From positions 64,872,074 to 64,936,073 of the forward strand of contig OX104113.1 in assembly GCA_944474755.1 (NCBI GenBank): a DNA stretch of 64,000 nt, given 5' to 3'. A program made the position numbers and the translations under genes. Each line of letters opens with the position of its first letter. Position 1 is the first letter of the stretch. The notes beneath the pieces are model-generated. The model saw only the letters and a list, made by a program, of their open reading frames with translations. It had not been told where the DNA came from and did no database searches. Positions 11,489 to 23,295 of the stretch are shown in pieces. The stretch is from Limnoperna fortunei. Lineage: Eukaryota > Mollusca > Bivalvia > Mytilida > Modiolidae.

Positions 11489-12230
11489 TTATCATGTGTT
11501 TAATATAACACAGGAAATGTATAAAGAATATGCTTTTCCTTTGGTGCTAAAATTGATCATACAGATTTAATTTTCATACCATTCCCATATTTAAATGTGA
11601 CACAAATGTATTTTTTATTACTGGTTCCTCAAACCTAATGTTAAATCAACTACTTCAATTTTTTATATACTATATTAAGAAACCATATATATGTACTAGT
11701 ATTAAATCTTATCCTGAATGTTTAAGAAGAACCCAACATGCCCAAGGAAGATAGATTCTGTTTTTTTTAACATTACTCTTGATTATATCAGAACTCATTT
11801 TAAACTGTTAATACATGACAGTACCAACATGGTGTCTAATTTGACATTTAAAGAATATTTATCTTATTTCTTTATTTTATCAACAAACTGAACTTTTCAA
11901 CACTTAAGACTGATCCAAGGGCAGTCATTTCTTTATCACGCAAAACATGAATGACTTGCACAGTTTGTGTTATAATATAACCCACCAATATAGCTTTCAA
12001 GTTGAGTATATAACAATATTATACATAAGGTTTCTTTTTCAAACACATCAAAATAATGAAAACCAAGCAGTATTTTAGATTCATCAAACATTCCCTATTT
12101 CTTTTACACTTATATACATGGTACATTGTATGTATGTTATTTTATTATTTTTACGCAACTTAAAGTATTTGGGTTGTATTTGTTGGACTTGAAATGCCTC
12201 ATATTTTCATACATGGTATCTTCCTGTTAA

Positions 12231-12236
12231 AATAAA
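12231..12236 (+). promoter_or_regulatory. Candidate polyadenylation signal of BTB-Kelch
   Basis: AATAAA about 740 bases after the stop codon, followed within 40 bases by a GT-rich stretch (TTTGTAGTTTGTATG). No transcript evidence is available, so other sites are possible. Confidence 0.35.
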
Positions 12237-12672
12237 ACTCTTTCTATAATCCTACTTTGTAGTTTGTATGTCTTCTGTAAATTGTATACACATTTATCCA
12301 TAGATTTTAATTTTCTTCTTAAATTAACTACCCCCCGGTATGGCTGTTTATCATGTTTAGTCTCCTTTCATGGTTCTTTTTCAAAATTTTTTTTATTCAA
12401 GATGACAGTCAATGCTTTACATAGTTATAATTAGGATATTTGTATAATTTCAGCCTGCCCATTGTCCATGGTAAATTTTACTAGTACTGTTGTCTTTGTA
12501 AGCACAGCTTGCCAACTAGTTAAATTTTGCCATGATATAAAGGAAGAAGTTTCATAAATACCCCTGTCTGACATGGCTACAGAGTAATTATCATGATTAT
12601 TGTTATTTCTAGTGTATTTAAACAGTCATGTACATAATCAATATTTTTTCTATGACGCACTTCATTCTATTT

Positions 12673-12860
12673 ATACCCCTGCTCGAGTCCGGTCTATATA
12701 GTGGTCCTCATGTCAGTCCATCCATTCGTCCATCCAAATTTGGTTTCTGGATGAAAATTCAAAAAGCTATTGTTGCATTTCAGGCTGGTAAGCAGCCTAT
12801 GAAGGTAAAATCTGTCAAATTTCCAGTCACAGTTGACAAAAAACTTTACAATTTAAAGAA
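12673..12860 (-). mobile_element. Fragment of an ATACCCCC-family element
   Basis: The minus strand ends ...GGACTCGAGCAGGGGTAT, preceded by ATGAGGACCACTATATAGACC. This matches the 3' end of the element at 3205-4239. Next to it is a degraded remnant of a core repeat (TTTGGTTTCTGGATGAAAATTC on the plus strand; AAATCTGTCAAATTTCC further in). The other end is lost. Confidence 0.65.
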
Positions 12861-13992
12861 AAAGATGTTTCTGGAAATTTATTCTTGGTCTGCATATAGT
12901 TGAAATACATGTACAGCTGACAAGACATTAAGCAACTATATTATTTAATACATATGTTATAACTGGATACTAAACTTCATTTAAAATTTAACATTTCTCA
13001 ATAATTTGAAAAAAATTAAATGGTTATCGTTTCTAGAGGCTCTGTGAGCCTGGATAGCTTGCCTGCCTGAAACTAACTGACCAATTATGTTATTCTTACT
13101 TATCTACTTTTTCTTTCGTATAAGGAATTGTCTAACAACTCTGCAAAAAATAATTAATTTTGCATTTTAAGGGGTATTTCTTGTAGCAGGAGTTGTCCAA
13201 CACATATGCACCAAATCATTTTTGTAGATCTTGACAAGCTGAATTATTTGTATTGAAAAGTTTTTGTCTAGCTCTTACTGTTTTCATATTGAGGAATAAT
13301 GATAAAATCCCCAATTTTGACTATAAAAGAGCAATATCTCATACAAAGGGTTGTTGTACAACTTCAACTAAATGGAGTGTTGTAGAGCTTTTAGTGCTGA
13401 GGAAGGAGGGTCACAACATTTTTTCTGTCATTATGTTATATTTTTATAACGATAAGCCAAACACTCTTTTTAGCCACGGTAGCTATGTTGGTTGGTGGGC
13501 AGCCATGATTTTTGCAATCTTGGTATAGGATATTTAAATGATGATGAGAGCTAATTTTCAAAGTAATCCATTATGTGGTTTTGTAGAAGATGAGTTTTAA
13601 AGAAAGGTTTATGGATGAGTGCCTGAAGCCATGTGACAACAATATCGTACTTAACTGTTTGGGTCAGGCAGGTGAGCTAAAAATTTGAAGCAAAACCTAA
13701 TTTTAAGCATAAAATACAGTACAATGTGAGTTACAAATTCTTCGTTTTCTTCCCATCTAGAGAATACTCAGTTCTGAGTGTTGACTTCTCCGTGCATGCA
13801 TCCAAACTGTACAATTAAAAGCAAATCATATTTACAATTAAAAACAGTAGATTTATTACATCATTGACTGCACTGCTAAGATCAAGGGCCTTATTCCGGC
13901 ACTGAACTGGTCAACTGTTGTGCACTGTTGTATGGCGAATGGTATTTGGTCTCCCTATTGACCGACAAGAACCGTCGAGAAGTTCAGTTATC

Positions 13993-16900
13993 AACAGGAA
14001 GCATTTGTTTACAGACAAGCATTTTTTCACCGACAAGAAAGAAAAAAATGATACTGTAAACCAATTAATATTGGCGTAAGCAAACTTTCGCGGTTTGTAT
14101 TCAATAGACTGATTCGCCGATACAAACTTTCGCGAAAAATTGATATTATTAAAAATAAATATTCGTGGATCTACTGATCCTTGTATAGAAAATGAGCACA
14201 AAATAAATATAGTAGACTGATTCATGTGAACATAAACTCAAATACATGTAGCTTTATTGAGTTTACTAAATATATTTAATTTGTGAAAACGGAAATAAAA
14301 ACAAATGATCTAAATATGTGTTTGCATAATCAACACATTGAATAGAATAATTTTGAAGTCGACAATTTAAATGAACCGTTTTACCTTTATGGCCCTGGTG
14401 TACATAGTTGTTAATTAGCAGGGGGATTATTATTTTTATAACGGCTAAAATGTTGTTTTATCTTTTGACACCCTAATTAAATAATTATGTTTTTAAAACC
14501 TAAGAAAGATAACTGTTTTATCAACTGGAAGTTGTCATTGTGAAATCATAGTTTAGTATTCCAAATAAGGTTTTTCATACAAATTTGGTATTTTACACGA
14601 CGGTAATAGTGTCAACCTTCTCATCATTTATTTCCCTAGACTTTTTTGCAAATATAAAATTTCGCGTTTGTTACCTCCTTGCGAAATCCGCGAAAGTTTA
14701 TATCACACAAAATTTTCTCGGTTTACAGTAATTCATCGTAATTATTATTAAAAAAAATTTTTTTAAATTATTTTTGTGATTTATTGTGTAATTTTGTTGC
14801 CTTTGTTTTGTTCGACATGTAGTGTAGCTTTTACCTACGACAAGAACGCTTAATAATAAATTGTATTCCTAACTATGTTATAATAAATTATTTTTTTTTA
14901 AATATACTTATATACAATAATAGTCATTCAGTAATATCATGTATGATCCTGTAATCCTTTGATTGTTTTACAATTAGCAATCACTGTCATAATTGACACA
15001 CGCCTTCTGATAAAAATTGTTTCTTTTGAAGAACCGTTAAATAAATAATTAGCATTGTAATTAGCATTTTTTTACAGACAAGCATTTTTTCACCGACAAG
15101 AAAGAAAAAAATGATACTGTAAACCAATTAATATTGGCGTAAGCAAACTTTCGCGGTTTGTATTCAATAGACTGATTCGCCGATACAAACTTTCGCGAAA
15201 AATTGATATTATTAAAAATAAATATTTGTGGATCTACTGATCCTTGTATAGAAAATGAGCACAAAATAAATATAGTAGACTGATTCATGTGAACATAAAC
15301 TCAAATACATGTAGCTTTATTGAGTTTACTAAATATATTTAATTTGTGAAAACGGAAATAAAAACAAATGATCTAAATATGTGTTTGCATAATCAACACA
15401 TTGAATAGAATAATTTTGAAGTCGACAATTTAAATGAACCGTTTTACCTTTATGGCCCTGGTGTACATAGTTGTTAATTAGCAGGGGGATTATTCTTTTT
15501 ATAACGGCTAAAATGTTGTTTTATCTTTTGACACCCTAATTAAATAATTATGTTTTTAAAACCTAAGAAAGATAACTGTTTTATCAACTGGAAGTTGTCA
15601 TTGTGAAATCAAAGTTTAGTATTCCAAATAAGGTTTTTCATACAAATTTGGTATTTTACACGACGGTAATAGTGTCAACCTTCTCATCATTTATTTCCCT
15701 AGACTTTTTTGCAAATATAAAATTTCGCGTTTGTTACCTCCTTGCGAAATCCGCGAAAGTTTATATCACACAAAATTTTCTCGGTTTACAGTAATTCATC
15801 GTAATTATTATTAAAAAAAATTTTAAAAATTATTTTTGTGATTTATTGTGTAATTTTGTTGCCTTTGTTTTGTTCGACATGTAGTGTAGCTTTTACCTAC
15901 GACAAGAACGCTTTATAATAAATTGTATTCCTAACTATGTTATAATAAATTATTTTTTTTTTAAATATACTTATATACAATAATAGTCATTCAGTAATAT
16001 CATGTATGATCCTGTAATCCTTTGATTGTTTTACAATTAGCAATCACTGTCATAATTGACACACGCCTTCTGATAAAAATTGTTTCTTTTGAAGAACCGT
16101 TAAATAAATAATTAGCATCGTAATTAGCATTTTTTTTACAGACAAGCATTTTTTCACCGACAAGAAAGAAAAAAATGATACTGTAAACCAATTAATATTG
16201 GCGTAAGCAAACTTTCGCGGTTTGTATTCAATAGACTGATTCGCCGATACAAATTTTCGCAAAATTGATATTATTAAAAATAAATATTCGTGGATCTACT
16301 GATCCTTGTATAGAAAATGAGCACAAAATAAATATAGTAGACTGATTCATGTGAACATAAACTCAAATACATGTAGCTTTATTGAGTTTACTAAATATAT
16401 TTAATTTGTGAAAACAGAAATAAAAACAAATGATCTAAATATGTGTTTGCATAATCAACACATTGAATAGAATAATTTTGAAGTCGACAATTTAAATGAA
16501 CCGTTTTACCTTTATGGCCCTGGTGTACATAGTTGTTAATTAGCAGGGGGATTATTCTTTTTATAACGGCTAAAATGTTGTTTTATCTTTTGACACCCTA
16601 ATTAAATAATTATGTTTTTAAAACCTAAGAAAGATAACTGTTTTATCAACAAAGTTGTCATTGTGAAATCATAATTTATTTATTCCAAATAAGGTTTTTC
16701 ATACAAATTTGGTATTTTACACGATGGTAATAGTGTCAACCTTCTCATCATTTATTTCCCTAGACTTGTTTGCGAATATAAAATTTCGCGTTTGTTACCT
16801 CCTTGCGAAATCCGCGAAAGTTTATATCACACAAAATTTTCTCGGTTTACAGTAATTCATCGTAATTATTATTAAAAAAAAATTTTAAAAATTATTTTTG

Positions 16901-18248
16901 TGATTTATTGTGTAATTTTGTTGCCTTTGTTTTGTTCGACATGTAGTGTAGCTTTTACCTACGACAAGAACGCTTAATAATAAATTGTATTCCTAACTAT
17001 GTTATAATAAATTATTTTTTTTTTAAATATACTTATATACAATAATAGTCATTCAGTAATATCATGTATGATCCTGTAATCCTTTGATTGTTTTACAATT
17101 AGCAATCACTGTCATAATTGACACACGCCTTCTGATAAAAATTGTTTCTTTTGAAGAACCGTTAAATAAATAATTAGCATCGTAATTAGCATTTTTTTTA
17201 CAGACGAGCATTTTTTCACCGACAAGAAAGAAAAAAATGATACTGTAAACCAATTAATATTGGCGTAAGCAAACTTTCGCGGTTTGTATTCAATAGACTG
17301 ATTCGCCGATACAAACTTTCGCGAAATTGATATTATTAAAAATAAATATTCGTGGATCTACTGATCCTTGTATAGAAAATGAGCACAAAATAAATATAGT
17401 AGACTGATTCATGTGAACATAAACTCAAATACATGTAGCTTTATTGAGTTTACTAAATATATTTAATTTGTGAAAACGGAAATAAAAACAAATGATCTAA
17501 ATATGTGTTTGCATAATCAACACATTGAATAGAATAATTTTGAAGTCGACAATTTAAATGAACCGTTTTACCTTTATGGGCCTGGTGTACATAGTTGTTA
17601 ATTAGCAGGGGGATTATTATTTTTATAACGGCTAAAATGTTGTTTTATCTTTTGACACCCTAATTAAATAATTATGTTTTTAAAACTTAAGAAAGATAAC
17701 TGTTTTATCAACGAAGTTGTCATTGTGAAATCATAGTTTATTTATTCCAAATAAGGTTTTTCATACAAATTTGGTATTTTACATGACGGTAACAGTGTCA
17801 ACCTTCTCATCATTCATTTCCCTAGACTTGTTTGCGAATATAAAATTTCGCGTTTGTTACCTCCTTGCGAAATCCGCGAAAGTTTATATCACACAAAATT
17901 TTCTCGGTTTACAGCAATTCATCGTAATTATTATTAAAAAAGATTTTTAAAAATTATTTTTGTGATTTATTGTGTAATTTTGTTGCCTTTGTTTTGTTCG
18001 AAATGTAGTGTAGCTTTTACCTACGACAAGAACGTTTAATAATAATTGTATTCCTAACTATGTTATAATAAATTATTTTTTTTTTAAATATACTTATATA
18101 CAATAATAGTCATTCAGTAATATCATGTATGATCCTGTAATCCTTTGATTGTTTTACAATTAGCAATCACTGTCATAATTGACACACGCCTTCTGATAAA
18201 AATTGTTTCTTTTGAAGAACCGTTAAATAAATAATTAGCATCGTAATT
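13993..18248. repeat. Tandem array: four copies of a ~1,063-base unit
   Basis: The landmark CACCGACAAGAAAG falls at 14028, 15092, 16155 and 17217, giving spacings of 1064, 1063 and 1062. Copies differ by a few per cent at most. Each unit contains an inverted pair: ACTGTAAACCAATTAATATT near the start and GGTTTACAGTAATTC about 680 bases later, each with a CGCGAAAGTTT word. So a MITE-like palindromic element is embedded in each unit. The short minus-strand frames repeated in each copy are AT-rich by-products. See the finding on mosaic variants. Confidence 0.95.
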
Positions 18249-18379
18249 TCAACAAATTATTTTTAACTTGTCATTAAATAATAAAACACTACATATACAA
18301 CCAAACAACAACAACAAAATTACACAGTAAATAACAAAAATAATTTACTTTTTTTTTTTTTCATAATAATTATAACTAG

Positions 18380-18850
18380 TGCTGATTGTGTTGGGATGCC
18401 AACACAGAATGTCTCCCAAACAAACCCCCATTGCCACTATAATCCCCATGGATAGTATTTCATTCAAATCAGTACATTAAAATATACCTAGAAATCAAAT
18501 TTTGTTGAAATCGGACAAAGTTGACTTTTTCCTGCAGTAAAATGGCCGCCATTTTGAAACCGGAAGTCGGACAAAAAAATTTTAAATAGTAGCACACTCA
18601 GGGTATCATAAGCTACCTGTATACCAAATTTCGTCTAAATCGGATGACGTTTAAATTTTTACATTTTTTGGGGGGTGGTGTTCGGATGGCGGCCATTTTG
18701 AAATGTCGGCCGCGTCAAATTTTTTTTTGCAAAAATGCTCGGGATAAGTAGCTGTATCAGTATACCAATTTTCATTGAAATTGCTTTGGCAATTACTGAG
18801 ATCTGACAACGGCCGTCATTTTTTTTCAACGGCGGCCATTTTGAAAATTG
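18380..18850. repeat. Dispersed repeat rich in GGCGGCCATTTTGAAA
   Basis: Flanked by TCTCCCAA on the left and TTGGGAGA on the right (inverted). The interior carries several words such as GGCCGCCATTTTGAAA and GGCGGCCATTTTGAAA about 60-160 bases apart. Non-coding; reads as a degenerate inverted-repeat element. Confidence 0.55.
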
Positions 18851-19079
18851 GGAGACATAATAAATAATCTTTTTTTCTTTCTTGACGGTGAAAAATGGCT
18901 TCTTGTTGGTAAAAAAAAATGCTTCTGGTCGGTTCGTGTAGGTAATTCTACCTTAGTGTCGGTAAAAAAAAGCTTCTTGTTGGTAATTCTACCTTCTTTT
19001 GGGTTCTTGTCGGTAAATAGTGGGACTGTGGTATTTGAGAATAGTCCTTCAGAAGAATGAATACCAGTACATGTACTTA

Positions 19080-19620
19080 AAAACATCAGAGCTGGTGTAT
19101 ATTGTTCAAAATCAAGTGTTGCCCCGTGTCCTGTTATCTGCTTCTGTAAGAATGCTGACATGGTATGTCAACAAGGTTGTTGGCAATCTTGTACATCAGC
19201 ACTGCTCTGGCTTTGGCACATCGTTGTTCTAAGGTCTCACATCAGAGGTTTGCAAGCATATAAGTAACAGCTCCTGGGTCTCTGTCGTAGATGTTGTTGT
19301 TGACAAACTGTGCTGCTCTGCGTTGAATGGCTTCTTTTTGCAGTACTTGGTTCCTGTTGTAAGGGTCAGACACAGCTTATTCTACAATGGGTCGCGCCAA
19401 AGTGGTTTTGGCTGTTGATTTCACCACTTGGGGACTCGAGTGAATATTGCGTCGTAGAAATCCAATAAATCTGTTGGCTTTAGCAGAGATGGTATTTACA
19501 TGTGTGATCCAACTGATAGGTCGTTGCTGATTGATACTCCCAAGTATTTGCTGTCTTTGGTGACTTCCAGTGTCTGATTTTTAAGGGTATATTGTGCTTT
19601 GATCAGCAACAACAAGGAAC
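19080..19620 (-). pseudogene. Decayed LINE ORF2 C-terminal region
   Basis: The minus strand encodes, across frameshifts and stops, the segment that follows the RT domain in many non-LTR retrotransposons: KYLGVSIS, then ITHVNTISAKANRFIGFLRR, VKSTAKTTLARPIVE, QRRAAQFVNN and QRCAKARAVLMYKI. The order and spacing match the usual KYLGV...RPILEYAS...QRRAARF...R..ARL.MMYKI pattern. At least one frameshift (after SNDLS) and two in-frame stops are visible. No 5' half remains, so the element is dead. Confidence 0.85.
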
Positions 19621-19643
19621 ATGTGAGCTACTGCTCAGTCAGT

Positions 19644-19894
19644 ATACCCCTGCTATTTACACCTCTTTATTTTAGTGGTCAATGGATGAAAATTTTTATA
19701 AGTCGGTAAACACGAAGTAGATGTGCAAAAGGCCTGAAATCAGTACTTGCGATATAGAACCATATTGTAAGGTAACATATAATTTTTCAAGTGGTTGTAT
19801 TAAATAGTTGCTGAGAAAACTGTTACAAAAGTTATAGTGCCGATGGACTGAAAGAGGTAAATCAGTATACCCCTTCTCCTCGAAGTGGGGGTAT
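19644..19894 (+). mobile_element. Short ATACCCCC-family element
   Basis: Starts ATACCCCTGCT and ends with a hairpin ATACCCCTTCT...GAAGTGGGGGTAT. It lacks the tandem core seen in the copies at 3.2 and 53.5 kb. Confidence 0.65.
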
Positions 19895-22800
19895 ATATAA
19901 TTAAGGGAGATTTCTATCCAAACCAAACATAAAAACCAGTAATGAACTTCTATTTTAAAATGGCTGTTCAGAAATTATACCAATACAGAGGTACAGGTAT
20001 ACACCTAATGTGGGTGTTAACTTTGTACCTTCAAAGAGTTAATTTCTTTTCTATTTGCAACACTTTTAAAGACCAGGATCATGATGTGGAAGGGTAAGGG
20101 ATTCCTGCATCATTAGTGATACTTGTGATGTTTTCTTTATAATCATATAGGGGTAGGTCATTTTCTGGATATGAAAAGACAACTGTGCAACACTTTTCTT
20201 GTATCTATCATCAATCTAAAGATGTTGACCATGAAATACGCTTATCTTGAAAACTTGTCCTAAATGTATTATGGTGAAATTACTCTCTTGGCCAAGTCGA
20301 TGCATTTTTATCGCAACTGTAGAGTGAATATAAGTAGAGACATATATTCTTCCATTTTTGAATGATTTCTTAAAGAGTTATTTTAAATGTATCTTGTAAA
20401 CTTAATACAATATCTCTAATAACCTAAATTAATATGATACACGTATGTAGTTATCAAGATAATATGGTATCCTGGAATGTTTGTAATACTTAAAATGGCA
20501 CTGTCATACGATTTATCTTTTTGCAAATCTTACTTTATTTGCATTGAAAATTCTTTAGGATATTCAAAGATTTTTTCATCTGACCAATAAAGATATTCAA
20601 TGAATAATCTTGAATCTTAAGTGTCATCATCACCTTCTGCCAAGTTGTTACTTTGTAAGTAAATGTATGAAGAATTCCAAAATTAGTTAAAATTAAAATG
20701 ATTTCTTTGTTTGAGTTTTTATGACACTTTTCAGTAATTTTTTAAGCTATAAATTTTCAAATTTTTACTGTGGGGGAAAGTCACCAGTTAAAACCTCAAG
20801 CTACAGCAAAAAACTGTCAACTCTAGGTTAAAGACAAGCACACATTGCTTGGAGAGACTCAAACTCGTATTTGTTAAAAATTGACAAAATACTAGTATTT
20901 ATAAAAGCAACCAATATGTAACAGTTTTAAGTTTATTGTATATGCAAATTTGTTGACAAATGAAATGTAATACAATGACCTGAGTAAAAATAACATCTGT
21001 GTATGTTAATAAAACTGTTAACATATAGAGCTGGCTTTACACAGAAAAATACAAAACAATGATAGAATTTGTGCATGATCAGTTTATAAAAAGTTCAAAT
21101 GCTTTTAACTTTTCAACTGGAATATCATTATGTAATTCTAATTCGAGTTATAAATAACATACAATACAAACATATAAAATGGACAAAATTCGAGAAATAA
21201 AAGCAAGTTTGAGACTAACTGCAAGTTTCTTTTATTAAGATTTCGGCAACATAAATATGCTGTCAAATATGATGAATCTTACAGCTTTTAAAACACAAAC
21301 ACAATGTGATAGAATATATTCCTAACTAAATTCCAGCTACACAAAATTAAAAAAATAACTAAGTAAATTATAATTAAAAATATATTAACAGAGTAATATG
21401 TTATTCAATGTTTAAACATATATTAGGCTTTAATTTGCAAGAATATAAATCTAACAATGAAATTTGACAAAGGAACATTAGACTGAAAACAATATGACAC
21501 TTTCAAAAGGAAATATACCATTGAGGCCCCATAAGGTAATTATTGTATAAGTAACATATTTGAATAAACAGTTGCACATGAGTGCATGATACACCCTGAA
21601 TATTTAAGGACAAGAGCTAAACACTTTATTCTATCTGCACCGATGAGATATAATCACATCTATAAATATCAACAATGCCCCAAAATTTCTCAATTGTTAC
21701 ACAAAGTTTTTTTAATACTTATAAAGATAACTTTTCTCAATTATTCATAACAACTATTAAATAAACTTTTTCAAGGAAATAATAGGGTATCAAATTGTCA
21801 ATGATAAAATTTAAGGCTTTGTTTTGTTTATATGGGGATTAGCAGCCACTTTTAGTAATTTGTTAGCTATATTATGGCAGCCAGTTTTCATTGTGAAGCC
21901 AGAGTACTTGATCTTTGGCAGAAAACTGGAAATCCTGGTCAATTAAGATTGGGGTCGAGCACACCTGGTCCACAGTAGGACTTCAACCCGCAACCTCAGT
22001 GTTGACAGGCATGTGATCAACAGTATATTCATAACTTACTAGCTTAAAAACTTGGACAACTATAAAGTAAGGAATTATTGTTAGTACTGAAGAGCAATAC
22101 CATTCCATGGTTTTTAATAGCATTTTTTGTGCAGTACCACCTCCTGTACATAATAAAAAGAAATGGAGGTGCATTCTAATCACAAAGCTACTGTTCCATA
22201 GAAATGCAATTACTTAATAAATCACAGTAAATAACAAACAAATCAACAATTTATAATATATATTCTATATAGTTTGTCCAAATATATATCACAGAAAACT
22301 GTTTTAAAAACATTCTTGTAATGTCACTGTCAACATGCCTGCAAATGTACAGGAATAGTTATTTGTTGGCAGTTTGATGTCATATGCATCAATACAACAT
22401 GATATAGATAATTATCAGTAACAAAATGTTTAGGAAACATTACATATTATTGGCCTATCTGCAAAAAAATAAAAATGAGATAAACAATTTGAAAATAAGA
22501 AAAAACTGTTTCATTAAAAACTGCCATTTTATTTATAATATATGAATAGGAAATTTTAATTTTATTCATATTAACTTTTGTCATGATCTCTTCAATTTTT
22601 TTATGCAATTTCATATTATTAATTTTTTTAATGTTGAAGGCAAAAAATAACCTGTTTTCATGGTTTCCATTAACAAAAACAGACGGAATGTTTTAAAAAG
22701 AACTAAGAATATAAAGCAGGTTTTCTGTGGTGAATTGCTTTTTAACAGACAATGATGACAAAATCATGCTACATATATGAACAAACAAGCACCGAAATTA

Positions 22801-23241
22801 TGACCTAACAATGCTATATATTAAGGAACATTGCCGACTATTTCCTTGTTGTCATGGAAAAGAAAAAACAACCTTCAACATGTTTTTGAAAAATAATGAA
22901 CAATTAAAATAAGTTTGACAATTTGCAATTGAATTTTCTGACACACGTACAAAACTTGACAACCTATCATCCTCAATTCTGGTATTATTTTTTATCAGAA
23001 CAATATCTACAATTATTGATCTTTTACATGTACTAGAATTGGTAAGACTATTCTGTGTCGTCATCATATGTTTTAATATTTTTGAACATATACTTCACAT
23101 CTGTATATGAAACTAATTGTAAAATACAAAGTGATCATGATATTTTACATATTTGATCAAAATGATATGACACTGATGTCTGTCAGATTTTATCTACATG
23201 CATGCCTGTGTTGATTTTTGTTGATCGTGTAATTTGTGTAT
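19895..23241. other. Spacer and probable CHP1 3' untranslated region
   Basis: No coding exon seen. The part just below 23242 is downstream of the CHP1 stop codon and should hold its 3' untranslated region, whose end cannot be placed. A decayed SINE lies at about 21815-22020 (minus orientation; GGTCAATTAAGATTGGGGTCGAG and CAACCTCAGTGTTGACAG recognisable). Confidence 0.5.
21815..22020 (-). mobile_element. Decayed copy of the tRNA-derived SINE
   Basis: The body shares AGCTATATTATGGC, AATCCTGGTCAATTAAGATT and CCTCAGTGTTGACAG with the copy at 9108-9372. The tRNA-like head is mostly lost, and the divergence is high. Confidence 0.7.
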
Positions 23242-23295
23242 TTAGTTGAGGAATCGTATACTCATTTTCTGTTCAACATCTACTTTTGCCATTGC
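23242..23295 (-). CDS. CHP1: CHP1 exon 7 (terminal)
   Basis: Acceptor TTTTTTTTAG; AMAKVDVEQKMSIRFLN then TAA. Confidence 0.95.
   Translation of the reverse strand, partial: AMAKVDVEQKMSIRFLN

Larger units (their letters stand above)
11489..13954. other. 3' untranslated region and spacer after BTB-Kelch
   Basis: The first ~750 bases are probably the 3' untranslated region. Beyond it lie a fragment of the ATACCCCC element family (12673 to about 12860) and AT-rich DNA. Open frames here (for example 13253-13528) have no recognisable protein features. Confidence 0.5.
13955..19020. mobile_element. 5-kb block bounded by a 19-base inverted repeat
   Basis: The left edge CTATTGACCGACAAGAACC (13955-13973) is the inverse of 19002-19020 with one mismatch. 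Inside are the tandem array of the 1,063-base unit, a unique AT-rich stretch, a block of GGCGGCCATTTTGAAA repeats, and a cluster of words like TTCTTGTCGGTAAAAAA near the right end. ACCGACAAGAA words also sit at every junction of the tandem units. No transposase frame. Whether the block moved as one unit is inference. Confidence 0.45.

Noticed and set aside
13911..14225. Repeated minus-strand frames (also 15061-15288, 16000-16262, 17062-17253) encoding similar peptides
   Set aside because: They recur only because the 1,063-base unit is repeated. They are AT-rich, lack any domain, and differ in length between copies through trivial indels.
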